A stretch of 64,000 nucleotides of DNA, taken from positions 186,001 to 250,000 of the forward strand of contig CM030728.1 of assembly GCA_018127085.1 (NCBI GenBank). The letters run 5' to 3'. This DNA is from Pneumocystis sp. 'macacae'. Lineage: Eukaryota > Ascomycota > Pneumocystomycetes > Pneumocystales > Pneumocystaceae. The notes under the pieces were generated by a model. It had not been told where the DNA came from, searched no databases, and worked only from the letters and a program-made list of their open reading frames with translations. A program made the translations under genes and the position numbers. This document shows, one piece after another, positions 33,555 through 45,100 of this stretch. How positions within the stretch are numbered: position 1 is the stretch's first letter; every line of letters starts with the position of its first letter.

Positions 33555-36387
33555 CTAATGACTTACATATTGGAAAACAAACGAAACAATGTCACTTTTT
33601 GTTTCCTGTAGAAGTAAAAAATCATTGATCTTTTCAAGAGATGATTTTGAAAAATGATTCCAGCTATTTTTATGTTAAAATAACTGTTTAGCAATAAAAC
33701 TACATACGTGCTAGTATCACCATAAAGTAGTGCAGACGCTTTAACGAATTGTTTACCATCTTTACATCTTTTACATTTAAAAGTGTCGTGAGTGTCACAT
33801 AAAGTGTCAAGATTTAATTCAAATAATTGGCGTAAACTATCAAGAGAAAAATGTCTTTCTACGTTTTGTGCTTCATCGACAACACATGATGATAATGATT
33901 GTTTATGGGATTGGCGCTGAAAAATCTTCTCTTCAATAGTACCAGTTGCAATGAAACGGTAAATAAAGCCTGGAAGAAATCAATATTACTTATAAAAAAT
34001 ATTTTTCCAAACAATCTTTTTTTTGTCCATCTCTCCAGACACGAGCCAACGCTTGTTGATCTGCTGCTGGATTCCAATCTAAAGAATAAGCAATTAAAAA
34101 AAGATAGCATAACAAACCAGGATCAAATAAAATTAATCTATTTGCTCCAATAAGATTAAGTCCACATCCACCAGCTTTACTACTTAACAGAAAAACAAAT
34201 TCATCTCCCTCAGGATCATTAAATTTATCTATGAGTTTTTGTCTTTTATTAGCACTCATTGATCCATCAAGACGTAATGCTCCATATCTGCAAAATTTAA
34301 AAATATAGATATAACTTTTTGATCTACCTTCTAGATTGACATAATTTTTCAAGAAGATTTAATGTTTGTGTATAATTACTAATAAGAACAATTTTATCAT
34401 TAGTATCTTTTCGAATTCTTTCAAGCATACTAATAAATTAAATAAATATTAATAATATAAAAGTATAAAATACCGGTCAAGAACTATCATTTTTCCTGAA
34501 TACCATACTTTTATATCTTTATTCCTATCTCTTGAATTTTTTGAGATAAAGTCACACGGAAAACAATGCTTGAATTCTTTTAAATCATTTTCAATATCTA
34601 ATAAATTAGGATGATTGCAAAGTTTTTTTAGAAAATCAATAGCCTTTAACACTTGACTTCCTATGCCCTTGACAAGATTATTAACTTCACGACTTGATAC
34701 AAAGTTTTTATATAAATCTTTTTGAAAAGGACTAAGATTACAAAATACGACATGCTCATACTTAACAGGAAGATATTTCGACAGAATATCATTAGTTCTA
34801 CGGATAATAAATTTATTCACGATGGTACTAAGCTCTTCAAGCTTTTGGTCACTAATTTCGCGATCTTTGTTAGTCCCTAACGCATCTCGTCCTTTTAAAA
34901 TAGGAAGCTCAAATGTTTTGCGGAATTCGTTTCGAGAACCTAATAATCCAGGATTTATAAAATTGAGAAGTGAAAAATATTCTGATAGATCATTCTAAAA
35001 TAATAAGATTGAGAAATATTTTAAATTTTAAACAATACTTGTATAGGTGTACCTGATAAAATTATTCGACGTTGTACTTGTAAAGAATCTAAAGCAGAAA
35101 AAGTTAAAGATTCACTATTTTTTAATCGATGTCCCTCGTCGCATAAAAGAAGACCAATAGGACATTTTCTTAATCGATCAACATTCATTCTTAACATTTC
35201 GTAAGAAATAATAAGTACTAAATATAATTATATATATATTAAATTATATATTCAAACCAAACTAGGCTGCACAATATTTTTTCCTGTAGCAGACACCCAT
35301 TTAGATAAAGAAAGTAGAAGTTGATCTCGATTATTTTTTTTATCTATAATAAGTGGATTAATTGTTCCTTTTCCAAGCCATTTATCTATATTTAATTAGC
35401 TAATTATAATGAAAAAACTATTCATTCCTAGTTCATTTGCCCAATTTCTAACTAGAGATGACGGACATACTATGATTGCCTTTTGAATGGTTGAACGTTT
35501 AGCTTGAGGAGATTGTTTAAGTAATGTCCACATAAGTGTAATACACTGAAGCTAATATTTATTAAAATAATTAAATAAAACAATGTGTTTTAACTGTTTT
35601 CCCAAGGCCCATTTCATCTGCCATAATACATCCATTTGCACGAAAGTCAATCATGCCTGTTACGCATTTGTAAAGAAACTATACATATATATATGAAAAA
35701 TTAAGAATAATTGGTATTCATTTTTACCTTTACTCCTTCTATTTGATGCGGACGAAGTATTTTTGACAGCTTTGGATCTATGACTACTGCTACATTTGGG
35801 TATTTTTCTTGTTTTTTTATCCCAAGTATTTCTGCAAGTGATTTATGTGTTTTTGAATAGCTTTTAGGGTTTTGTGGAAAATCTTTTTTGTTTTTTTCTT
35901 CCTTTTTATCACGAAAATCATCCACTGTTGGATCATACAAAACAATAGAAAACTCTCCACAAGGATCATGAAGAGGACGAGGTACAAATTTTACTGGTCG
36001 AAGAGTTCCCAAAACGGGAGGTAGACGATTTTTCCATTGTCCATCTGATTCATTTTTGTTTATCATAGGTACTGTAAACTTTCGTTTTAATACTGTTGAT
36101 ACATCTTTTGTTCGAAATACTGGATAGTTTCCGTTTTGTGTTTTTTCATTTTCTTTTCGAAAAAATTCATCTTTTCTTTCTTCTAAGCTATCATCTACAT
36201 AAAATATTCTTCTTCTCTTCCTCAATCTATTTTCTTCTCTCAATTCCTCTTTCTTATAGCTTGGGATTTTAAATGCCTTTGATAAAACATTGCCAATATC
36301 ATGTAGTGGCTTTCTTGAAGACAAGCTAGAGCTTGTCTCCTGTTTTTTATTATTCTTGTATCCATTTTTCGCGTAAAGATGCTGCAT
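33555..36387 (-). CDS. rad54: Rad54/Rhp54 recombination motor
   Basis: Swi2/Snf2-family DNA translocase that helps Rad51 filaments find and invade homologous DNA. It starts [20 protein letters not shown]. The basic N-terminal region with [20 protein letters not shown], and [10 protein letters not shown] before the helicase core, are Rad54-type. Motif I is DEMGLGKT (about 35610), motif II DEGH (about 35140, [17 protein letters not shown]), motif [22 protein letters not shown], motif [17 protein letters not shown], motif [20 protein letters not shown] and motif [18 protein letters not shown]. The C-terminal zinc-binding-like stretch [18 protein letters not shown] and the end FVFQYVSH are typical. 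About ten introns and roughly 800 residues, normal for Rad54. Its start is 112 bases from the divergent Hop2 start, pairing two recombination genes. Confidence 0.95.
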
Positions 36388-36499
36388 TTTCTTTAAAGTT
36401 TCTGAAAATTATTATTCTTTGGATTTCTTATTTTCTGACGTTTTTAATATATAGATACGTTCAATTCGAGATATTGATAAATTGAAATTTCAAAGGACA
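36388..36499. promoter_or_regulatory. Shared promoter of Rad54 and Hop2/Meu13
   Basis: Only 112 bases between the two divergent start codons. TGACGTTT at 36436-36443 is the clearest motif and is similar to the TGACGTTA in the Snx3/Mlo3 promoter. Joint control of two homologous-recombination genes is inferred from the layout only. Confidence 0.5.
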
Positions 36500-37526
36500 A
36501 TGACAAAGTTAAAAAATCAATCAACAAAAAAAGATGATGGTGAAAATATATTTAAATACATTTAAAACGATATTAATATATTTTTTTTGTAGAAGCACTT
36601 GTGTTAGAGTATTTGAAAAAAACTAATCGTCCATATTCAGCAAGTGAGTATCACGAGTTTATGAAAATAAGAGAAAAACTGTTTTAATTGGAACTTTTAG
36701 CGGATATTTGTTTAAATCTGCATAATGTAGTTGCAAAAAGTGCATTAGCTAAAATTCTGGCGACACTCTGTGAGCGCGGTGATGTTCGATGCAAGACGTA
36801 TGGTAAAATAGTATTTATTATGTATATGAATAGAGTCTGATATAATGTTATTGACAGGAAAACAATCTGTATACGTTATTGATCAAGTAAGAGTTATTAT
36901 GTTTTGAAGATATGAGAGTTGAGAGACTGGTATAGGATCAGTTTGAGAATCCGTCTTCGGAAGAATTGGCAATAATGGATGCAAGAATTGAGGATTTGAG
37001 GCAACAGATTTCAGCTTTACAAGATAAAAATAAGCAAATGAAACAAAGTATTCTTTTATTTATTTTTGAAAATACTTGAAAAGAAATTCGTCTTACTAGC
37101 ATTTAGCACTTCAAATGATAACTACACAGAAAACAACAGTAGAATTACAAGCAATTTCTAGAGAGCTTGACGAGAAAGTGATTTTTTTCTTTTTTTCAAT
37201 ATAGTAAAAATTAATTAAAAAAAGATATCGACACTTGGTAATCGGCTGAACTCTTTGCAGTCAGGGGCTCTTCAACTAATTACAATTGATGAGATGCAAA
37301 AAATAAACAAAAACTATGAACAGATGCGTAAAATGTGGAAGGATAGAAAGGCGCTTTTTCGGGATCTTTGGGACGCTGTTTCTGAAAATGTACATTCACC
37401 TTCAGAGCTTAAAGTAAATAATTTTTCCTTTGTCTTTATACTTATATATTTTCCAATTAGGAACGATTGGGCATTGAAGATGATGAGATAGATTTTAGTG
37501 TTGATCTTTTATCTGGAATTCGATGA
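36500..37526 (+). CDS. meu13: Meiotic recombination protein Hop2/Meu13 (TBPIP)
   Basis: With Mnd1 it forms the heterodimer that stabilises Rad51/Dmc1 filaments and promotes pairing of homologues in meiosis. Eight or so short exons. Exon 1 MTKLKNQSTKKDDE joins to ALVLEYLKKTNRPYSA, then DICLNLHNVVAKSALAKIL and ATLCERGDVRCKTYGKQSVY, the winged-helix TBPIP DNA-binding domain. The long coiled coil follows: ELAIMDARIEDLRQQISAL, then TTVELQAISRELDEKV. The C-terminal helices with IDEMQKINKNYEQMRKMWK and FRDLWDAVSENV match the family closing part, ending DFSVDLLSGIR at 37526. About 210 residues. Presence of an intact Hop2 supports a meiotic cycle with homologue pairing. Confidence 0.92.
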
Positions 37527-38168
37527 TTTTTTTATTTTTTCGTCTAAAACATTTCTCAAATAATTTCTTTTTGATAAAAATTTTCTTTATCCCTTTCTAT
37601 GTTTGATTTTTGCTAAATTTTTTTTAATATTCGCTTTTTCAACGATTCTTTACACATTTTTCTAGCTTTTTTCACTTCTTTTATCTTTTATAATTATTTC
37701 GACTTTAAGTTTTTTTTCAATATAGGCATAATTATAGGATTCTACTTTCCTGAAATATTTATACTTTTCGTTGTAATTTTATATTTTTTATTATATATCT
37801 CAGTTTCTATTTTTATATATTATCTTGCTTTTAATATATTATTAAATTTAGCTATAGAAAAACTTATTGAGTATTTTAGGCTATTTTTTTCTTTATATAG
37901 TTTTTATACTTTTTCATTTTCTTTTTTCTTCATTTCTTTCAATTTTTTGTTTTTTGCTCATTTATTTTGCTTTTTTTCTTTTCTATTGATCTGATGCTTA
38001 TGTATATATATTATTGTTTCATAATAGTCTTAGAATTTTGTTTTTTATGTATAAAATTATATTATTTTCTATTCATTCTCTCCTATATATATACGCTCTG
38101 AATCAACCGCATCTCATTTAGTTTTAAGAAAAATCATAAATTTGTATATTGAAAAACTGTGAAGTATA
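37527..38168. other. T-rich gap before CCCH protein gene
   Basis: About 640 bases with a marked excess of T on the plus strand (runs such as TTTTTTCTTTTC) through about 38000. It should include the Hop2 3' untranslated region and the promoter or 5' leader of the CCCH gene. There is no ORF or RNA gene. Confidence 0.6.
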
Positions 38169-39896
38169 ATGGAGAAGTATGGAGCGGAAATGGCTAGAAT
38201 GAAGGGTTCAGGACGAATGATGAGTTTTGAGAAGATTAAAGGAGAAAATGGAGGGGTTTCTGAATCACGAGCACAATTAAATTTAAAAAGTAAGTTTTTT
38301 TGAATAAATATTTTGAATGGTTTTTAATTCTATGTTTTCTAGATCTACAGCACGTACCATGCAAGTTTTACCGTCAGGGGGTTTGTACAGGTGTGTCTTT
38401 TGCTTGGACATGGCATTTAAAAGTCTATCTGCCTGTGTCTAAGTAATGCGTTTGATTAAGAGAATTGATTGTGAATAGCGGGGAAAAATTGCCCATTCTC
38501 TCATAATTTAAGTTTGGAGATGGAAAGTACTCCATGCAAATATTTTCAGAAGGGTTTGATATCTTAAAACGCATTCAAATGATGAAAATATTAATGTTGA
38601 TAGGAAATTGTAAATTTGGAGCAAAATGCGCACTGGCTCATGTATATCTTGATGGAAAGCGTTCAGATGCACAAACATTTCCTTTTTCCTATGGTTTGAA
38701 TTACGATATTCCTGGTGAAATGAAGCAAACAGTATCTATGCTTCATAATGATCATTTGCAAGAAAACTATCCTAATGTTTCTACAAAATCTAGGGAATAT
38801 AGTTTTTGTATGGATGATAATTTAGTGATGTTAAACAAGTCGTTTTTAAAGGAAAATCATACACAGATACCCTATCCTTTAACCTATAACAGTAATAATA
38901 GTTCTGGTATTTCTTTAATGGATTAGCAATTTTAATTTTGATTTTGATATAGAATTGATATTTCCGTTTAAATCTACTAAAAATACTGCTTTACATGAAA
39001 CTCAGCTATTTTCGAATTTTGATCATAATAAAACCTATTTTTCACGTCATGAAATGTTTTCCAACTCAGTTTCTACAAAAACAGGCTATCCTGATATTTC
39101 TTCTTTGTCAATTTCTGGAACTGGTTTAATGCATCCTTCACTACAACATAAAAATGATATTTTTTCTCCTCCTTTAAATAGTTCAAGAAGTACCTTTCTT
39201 GATGAATCTTCTCCGTTTAAACTTGAGAAATTATCAAAAGTTCAAAATGATTCGACGCTGTCAATTTCTTCAAAAAAATATTTAGGATATAATAATATAC
39301 AAAATATTCCATCGATCTTTTTTTCTAAAGACACATGGTGTGATCCATGGAGAAATTCAACTGTTTTAAAAAATAATGATAAGAATTCATCTAAATTGAT
39401 TCTTGAAGAAAAACCATCTTTACCTATTTCACAAAGATCATTTACATATAATGAATTTCAATTTCGAAAAATTGATGATCATGAAGCTGTTTCTAATGTT
39501 AATTTTCGATCGAATCCATCAAGCTTTGGGACATCACCATCTTCAAGATTTTCTACATTTTTCTCCAAATATAATGAATATCCTGATAATATGGCTGTAA
39601 AAGATTCTCCTGGAACGGCTTCATATCATGAATTTGTTCAGCCGTATTATAATGAGCATAGTTGTTACCAAACAAATGAGCTTCAGGTGTCAAATCTATT
39701 GTCAAACACTATAAAAGATAATAATGTTGTTCATTTTAAAAATTCATCATTATCTGAGCAAAAATTAAATGAAAAAGTAAATCAAAATTCTTTATCAATA
39801 AATAACAACGGGATTATTAAGAAACCTCTTATTGTAATTGATGATGAAACCCAATTTCATATGGATGAGGAAATGTCTGAGAATATTGCCCCGTAA
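38169..39896 (+). CDS. CCCH zinc-finger protein (Cps3/Lee1-like)
   Basis: Likely RNA-binding protein with tandem CCCH fingers. It begins MEKYGAEMARMKGSGRMMSF. The first finger is CKFYRQGVCTAGKNCPFSH, spacing C-X7-C-X5-C-X3-H. The second is CKYFQKGNCKFGAKCALAH with the same spacing, assembled across an intron at about 38553-38606. These match fungal Lee1/Cps3-type proteins. After a further intron (38907-38952) the rest, about 420 residues, is low-complexity, rich in Ser, Asn, Phe and Asp, with no known domain and an acidic end (DDETQFHMDEEMSENIAP). Total about 520 residues. The intron after the first finger (about 38391-38478) is longer than average. The family call is from fingers alone; the exact orthologue is not proven. 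Confidence 0.8.
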
Positions 39897-40165
39897 ATCT
39901 TTGTATTTTATTAATTTTTATTGAGGATTTAAAAAAAATATTAGAACCATTTAAAAGTTTATATGCATTATTTAAAAATAATTAATAAAATATAATATTT
40001 TGAATTTATTTGGGGGTTTTTGATATTGTAAATTATGCTTTTAGAAGAGAATTGAAAGCACATAAAAAAGATAAATTTATTTGAAAATTATATATTATTG
40101 TTATTATTATTTTAAATTCGAATAAATCTTATTGTGTCTTATCAGTTTTAAATAATAATTGAAAA
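39897..40165. other. Short intergenic gap
   Basis: About 270 AT-rich bases between the CCCH gene and an orphan on the same strand. No notable element. Confidence 0.5.
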
Positions 40166-40845
40166 ATGAGCTTTTTAGAAAAAGAAACAGCTTTATTTTT
40201 AGAAGGACTTGGAAAATCGAAATTATTTCCAACAAATATAGCACTTTCTTCAGAACGGATATTCTATGATGTTGAAGATACATTGAATTCTACTATTGAA
40301 CGGTGTAATTTAAATGTTTTAAAGAAAAGTGAAAGAAACCCTGAAAAGAGACGTAAAAAATGTTTTTCAAATATTTTTTTATGTTTTTCTCATAGTGTAT
40401 TTTAGCTATTCAATTTTTATCGCATAAAAAGGATTTTTTGAACTCCCATGAGCTTTCCAGACTCCGGATATTGAAAAGATTCAAAAAAACAATGGATCCA
40501 AATCATTTAGAGCATTTATTTAAACTTTTGTTCAGTCACATGGATATATCGAAAGTTAATGCTTTCTTACTTGACAATAAAATTGAAAAATATCCGAGAA
40601 AATCGTTTTCTGCATTGAAAGAATTAATAGAATATGAGAATACTCTTGATGCGCAAGATATGGAGAATAAAAAGAATAATGTTGATAAGGCATTACGGCT
40701 AATGAACTATTCTAGCTCGGAAAATAGTCATAAAATTTATGAAATGGACCTTGTTTTAGGATTAATTAAAAGAAATGTTGAAACTAAAAAAGATGTTATG
40801 GATCGTGTTTTAGGGTTAAATGGAATGAAAAGAGATGAAGTATAA
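40166..40845 (+). CDS. Orphan helical protein
   Basis: Not recognised. Two exons (40166 to about 40354, then from about 40406) are joined by an intron beginning GTAAAAAA and ending TTTAG, giving RRPIQFLSHKKDFL at the join. The product is about 210 residues: acidic N-terminus MSFLEKETALFLEGLGKSKL, a basic middle SRLRILKRFKKTMDPNHLEH, and charged helices with repeated MDLVLGLIKRN and MDRVLGLNGMKR near the C-terminus. No signal peptide or membrane segment. The charged, helical composition would suit a subunit of a kinetochore or chromatin complex, but that is guesswork. Confidence 0.72.
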
Positions 40846-41214
40846 ATATATTTTTTCGGAGATATTAGTTGATTTTTTTTTATTTAAGATTCATACAATA
40901 TTTTTGTATGGATAGTTTTTGGATTCTTGTTGGAGCCTTATAAGGCTTTAACGATTTTAAAAAAATATTATTTTTATACAAAGAATTACACTAATTTTTT
41001 GGTTCAGTTGTTTATGATTTAAAGTTAATTTTCTGTTATCGGTAAACTTAAAAAAAATAAAAAGTTTTTGATTAGAAAAAAACTAATTTATTTGATATCT
41101 CTTTCGAGATATATTTGACTATATTTAACTTGGGAAGCATTTATCTTTTAAGTGTATTGTTGAGTGTTATTTTTATATTTACTATTATTTTAATTTTGTT
41201 AAAATATTGAAATT
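40846..41214. other. Intergenic gap before TLDc gene
   Basis: About 370 bases, T-rich, between two same-strand genes. There is no ORF. It ends at the ATG at 41215 that I take as a minimal first exon of the TLDc gene. Confidence 0.5.
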
Positions 41215-42052
41215 ATGGTTAAATAAGTTAAACTAACATTTGATTAGAATTTTTAAAGTTTTAGCAGTGAATTTGAAGTCTTCTCTTCCTTTTTTCTCTT
41301 GTTTTTTGAAGTTTAAACGTGCTTCAGTGGTTAAACATAAGTCAACACCTTTCGTTCTTCCACCACTTGTTCCTGTCTCACTCTGTGGTTATAATAAAGA
41401 GAAATGGACTGTAAACTTAACAGAAGAACTTGTGGAAAGTATACGTGGGTTTTTACCCCCTCGACTTCAGTTACAAGATAAATGGAAATTGGTTTATTCT
41501 TTAGATTATCATGGTGCAAGTTTACTTACATTATATTCAAAATCTTTTCAAAATAGGGGAGTTTTTGGTTCTAGACCTGGTTTTTTATTGGTTGTTAAAG
41601 ACAGCAATAATCATGTAAGTTAAATACATTATCTTTATTAAAAATCAACATTTAATAGATCTTTGGTGCATTTATTAATGAATATCTCCATTTAAGTACG
41701 TCTTATTATGGTTCTATGGAATGGTATATCTTTAACATTTTGTATTATTGATTTAAAATATATTAGTTTTGTTTGGAAAATGGTTTTAAATAGTTCAGCT
41801 GGAAATTCAAATAAGCATTATTCTCAATTGAAGGTATTTATGTCAACAGGAATTAACAATTATATGATCTTATGTGATAATTCATTTTTATCGATTGGCG
41901 GAGGTGACGGAAAGTATGGATTATGGCTGGATAGTCGGCTTGAAAAAGGAATTTCAACTTCAACACAGACTTTTAATAATGAAGCTCTCAGTGACAGTGT
42001 AAGACCTGGTGAGAGGTTTGATATAATAGGTGTAGAGATATGGAAAATATAG
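41215..42052 (+). CDS. oxr1: TLDc-domain oxidation resistance protein (Oxr1)
   Basis: TLDc proteins protect against oxidative stress and, in yeast, regulate the V-ATPase. The domain runs nearly the whole length: LVESIRGFLPPRLQLQDKWK, LVYSLDYHGASLLTLYSKS, GSRPGFLLVVKDSNNH, then IFGAFINEYLHLSTSYYGSM and ECFVWKM after splicing, with the C-terminal NYMILCDNSFLSIGGGDGKY and GLWLDSRLEKGISTSTQTF. It ends VEIWKI at 42052. The N-terminal start is unclear: the open frame around 41240 has no ATG. The best model uses ATG alone at 41215-41217 as exon 1 and an intron starting GTTAAATAAG with a TACTAAC-like ACTAAC, ending AAG at 41277 or 41310. That gives a product of about 220 residues. It is convergent with alpha-COP, with 80 bases between stops. 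Confidence 0.87.
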
Positions 42053-42132
42053 TTTCAATGTTTATTTTGAAATACAATCCGTGTTTAGTTATAGTAAAGA
42101 TGAGTTTATATTGATGATACGAATATAATAAA

Positions 42133-45100
42133 TTATTTTATGGATATTCTATTACGTTGTCCTGTAGCTGGCGCTCCTATACTTGATATTTTGCATACTA
42201 CGCATAAAGTTTTATTATATTCTAATAAGTATTTCGCTTTGCAGAATGGGCATGATTCTTTAGGAGTACCTGTATACATTGGAGTATAAGACTTGGAACA
42301 TATGTCGAAGTCGGTAAAAGGATCATATTTAGTTTCTATGGCATCTTTAGGAGTTCTATTTCCAATTGCAAGAATTTTTTGCGCCTAAACGTTTAAGTGT
42401 TATTTTTAAAGGAAATATTATACCTGTTCTACAATCTGATTAGAAGGATTAAGTTCTAATAATCGAGATGCGAAATGTGATGCACTAAACAAATTCTTGT
42501 TTTTATATGATAAATTCATAGCTTGTCGCAATGCAAGTTGTTTATGAGAAGGCTGAAGTGCAATGTGTGTAAAATAAGCCATTAGTTCAAGGTTGAGCTC
42601 TATAGATTCTGGCGGAAGCTTTCTTCTTTTCAATTCCATAGATAAACCGACAATGTATTGCTGGCTAGTTTCAATCAATTGAGTTATCTAAAACAATTAG
42701 TAAAAAATATAACAGTGTAGATATTATATACTTGATTTTCTTCGGATTCTGTAAAGACAATTGTTAATAAGAGATTATACAATATATTACGAAAAACGTC
42801 AATTGCTTCTGACAATTTATTAGCTTTCACGAATTGATAACCATTTTGAAGAAGTTTTAAAGACATATTTAAATCTAAGGAAATATTAGGAAGTAATTTT
42901 CTCGAATCTGTCTCTCTTGTTCGTCGAAGATAATAATGAAGGGATGGTAGAGAAGGTGATGCAGGTAAAAACACTCTTGATGCCCGGAAAATAGTCATAA
43001 ACTTTAATTTAAGAGGCTCAAAATTAATGACAGCAACTTGCCGATTAAGTAGCTTTTGTAATTAGATAAGTATTTAATACATTAAAAACCCTTTACCTGC
43101 ATTGCACTTTGGAAAGATCCTGCTGCAATATGATCTGCTGCAAGAGGAGAATTTCGAATCCAAAGATCAGTTTCTTTAATTCCAGTAGAAATATCGGTTT
43201 CAATTTCAAAATCTTCATCGCTTTGGGTTTCTGTATTTATAACTATATCATCATCTATATTCCATCCTTCATCTAGATTCTCGGGTGTAATGTCCTTTTG
43301 ATCATATTGTGCATTAGATTTATTATTTAAATTACTCATAGTATTAATATCATTGTAATTAGAATGCTGATCATCTATAGTTATTAAATTAAATTGCTCA
43401 GATAAAGCTTTTTCAATCCAAGTGTGTGTTACAGGTTTTAATGGCCAATTAGCTTCGAAAGTTTTATATAAGGGTTTTGGAGGTAATAGGATTTCTCCTG
43501 AAGGGATTTTAATATCATTTTCCGTAACACCTGCTTCTTTTAAAATAGAATCGCAATGACTCATAAGTCCATATGTTTTAGCTGTAGCATATGCTAAAGC
43601 ATCTATAAATTATTAGCATAAAATATTAATAAGGAAATATACATTGATCGATTTCTTTAAACATTTGTATACGAGATTCTATATCGCCTAAAAGAAGTGC
43701 ATTATGAAATCTGCTTGTGTAATCCCCGCGATTTTCTGCAATTTTTAACATTTTTTTGACTTTGTCAATGTTGCCAGTTATTAAATATAACATAGAAAGT
43801 TTATTAAAATTTTTAACTTTTTGATATGATATTTCAGCAATTTGATGATTACCCTGAAGTAATGCTTCGGTACTAAGAGAATTCCATACCTCAGGTTTAC
43901 CAATTTTTTTAGCTAGACTTAATGCAAGTTCAAGATTGTTGCATTTTAAAGAAAGTTCAAACCGTGTTTGTGGATCTTGTACGAACTGCAAAGCAATCTA
44001 TATATATTAGTATTTAAAATAAACTAATGCAGAATATATGTACTTCTGGGTACCCTTTTTCTTGAACATAATTAATAATACTTTGTCCAACAAGATTCGA
44101 TGTCCGAATAGTATGTAGCATTTCACTGTAATTTTTGTTTATTAAAGCAAGTTTGAAATTATATTCAGTTGGATCAATATTTATAAATTTTAGTTTTGAA
44201 TTGCGATCAAGTGAATATACTGTTTTTCCTTTTACTCGTACAAGATAAATAGGCTGATCTATAGTACGAATAATACCATTATCACTAATTTTTTTAGATA
44301 ATTCAAAATAGAATTTGCAATTTATACCCATTTAAAAGAGTATATTTAATATGATTAAGGGTAGAATACACTAAAACATTTGAATCATCCCAACATGCAC
44401 TTTTAATACGTATTGTTTCATATAAAGAACATACTTGTTTTAGGAGTTTCGTTGCTATAGTCACTGTATGTTTTCCAAGAAGAGCAACATATTCGCCATC
44501 ATTTGACCAAACAATATACTTTATTTGAGAGATAGGAAGCTGGTTAATAGTACTTTTCTGCTGAATATCATATAAAATAGTTGATGTAGATGAAGAAATA
44601 ATGATACTTTTATTTCCTGCTGGAAAAATATCATTAACAGAGACTGGTGGTTGGATAGTTTTTGTAGTAGTGTTTGATAAATCCTTAATTTTAATGGTTT
44701 GATCAGATTTATCATAGACAGCAAATCTATTACGAGCTATAAAGATAGCGGAAATAGCAGAACCAGTTAATTGCTCTGTATTTTCATCTATATATGTATA
44801 CGCAACTTTTTTAGTTTCTGCAGAATTTAAAGATTCTTTTTCATCTGATGTTATGTTGAAAATTTCATAAATACCACTATCTATTGATGAACATGCTAAG
44901 ATCATTCTTTGAGCAGGATTATACGAAATAGTACGCGGCCTTTTCCAATGACTACCAAGTTTTTGAAGAGAAATAACATAAGATTCGCTGGTATCACTTT
45001 TAAAATCAAATGAACATATACAATTTTCTTTATTTGTAAAGAAAAGGGTATTTTGATAAACAGTATAGGCTGGTCTTTCTCGTTCTAATTTAAAAATCAT

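Noticed and set aside
33859..34153. Open frames on both strands inside Rad54
   Set aside because: They run through Rad54 exons and introns in the wrong frame; the helicase motifs VI and V explain the region.
37527..38168. Retrotransposon or solo repeat in T-rich gap
   Set aside because: No terminal repeats, no reverse transcriptase or integrase motif, and no target-site duplication are visible.
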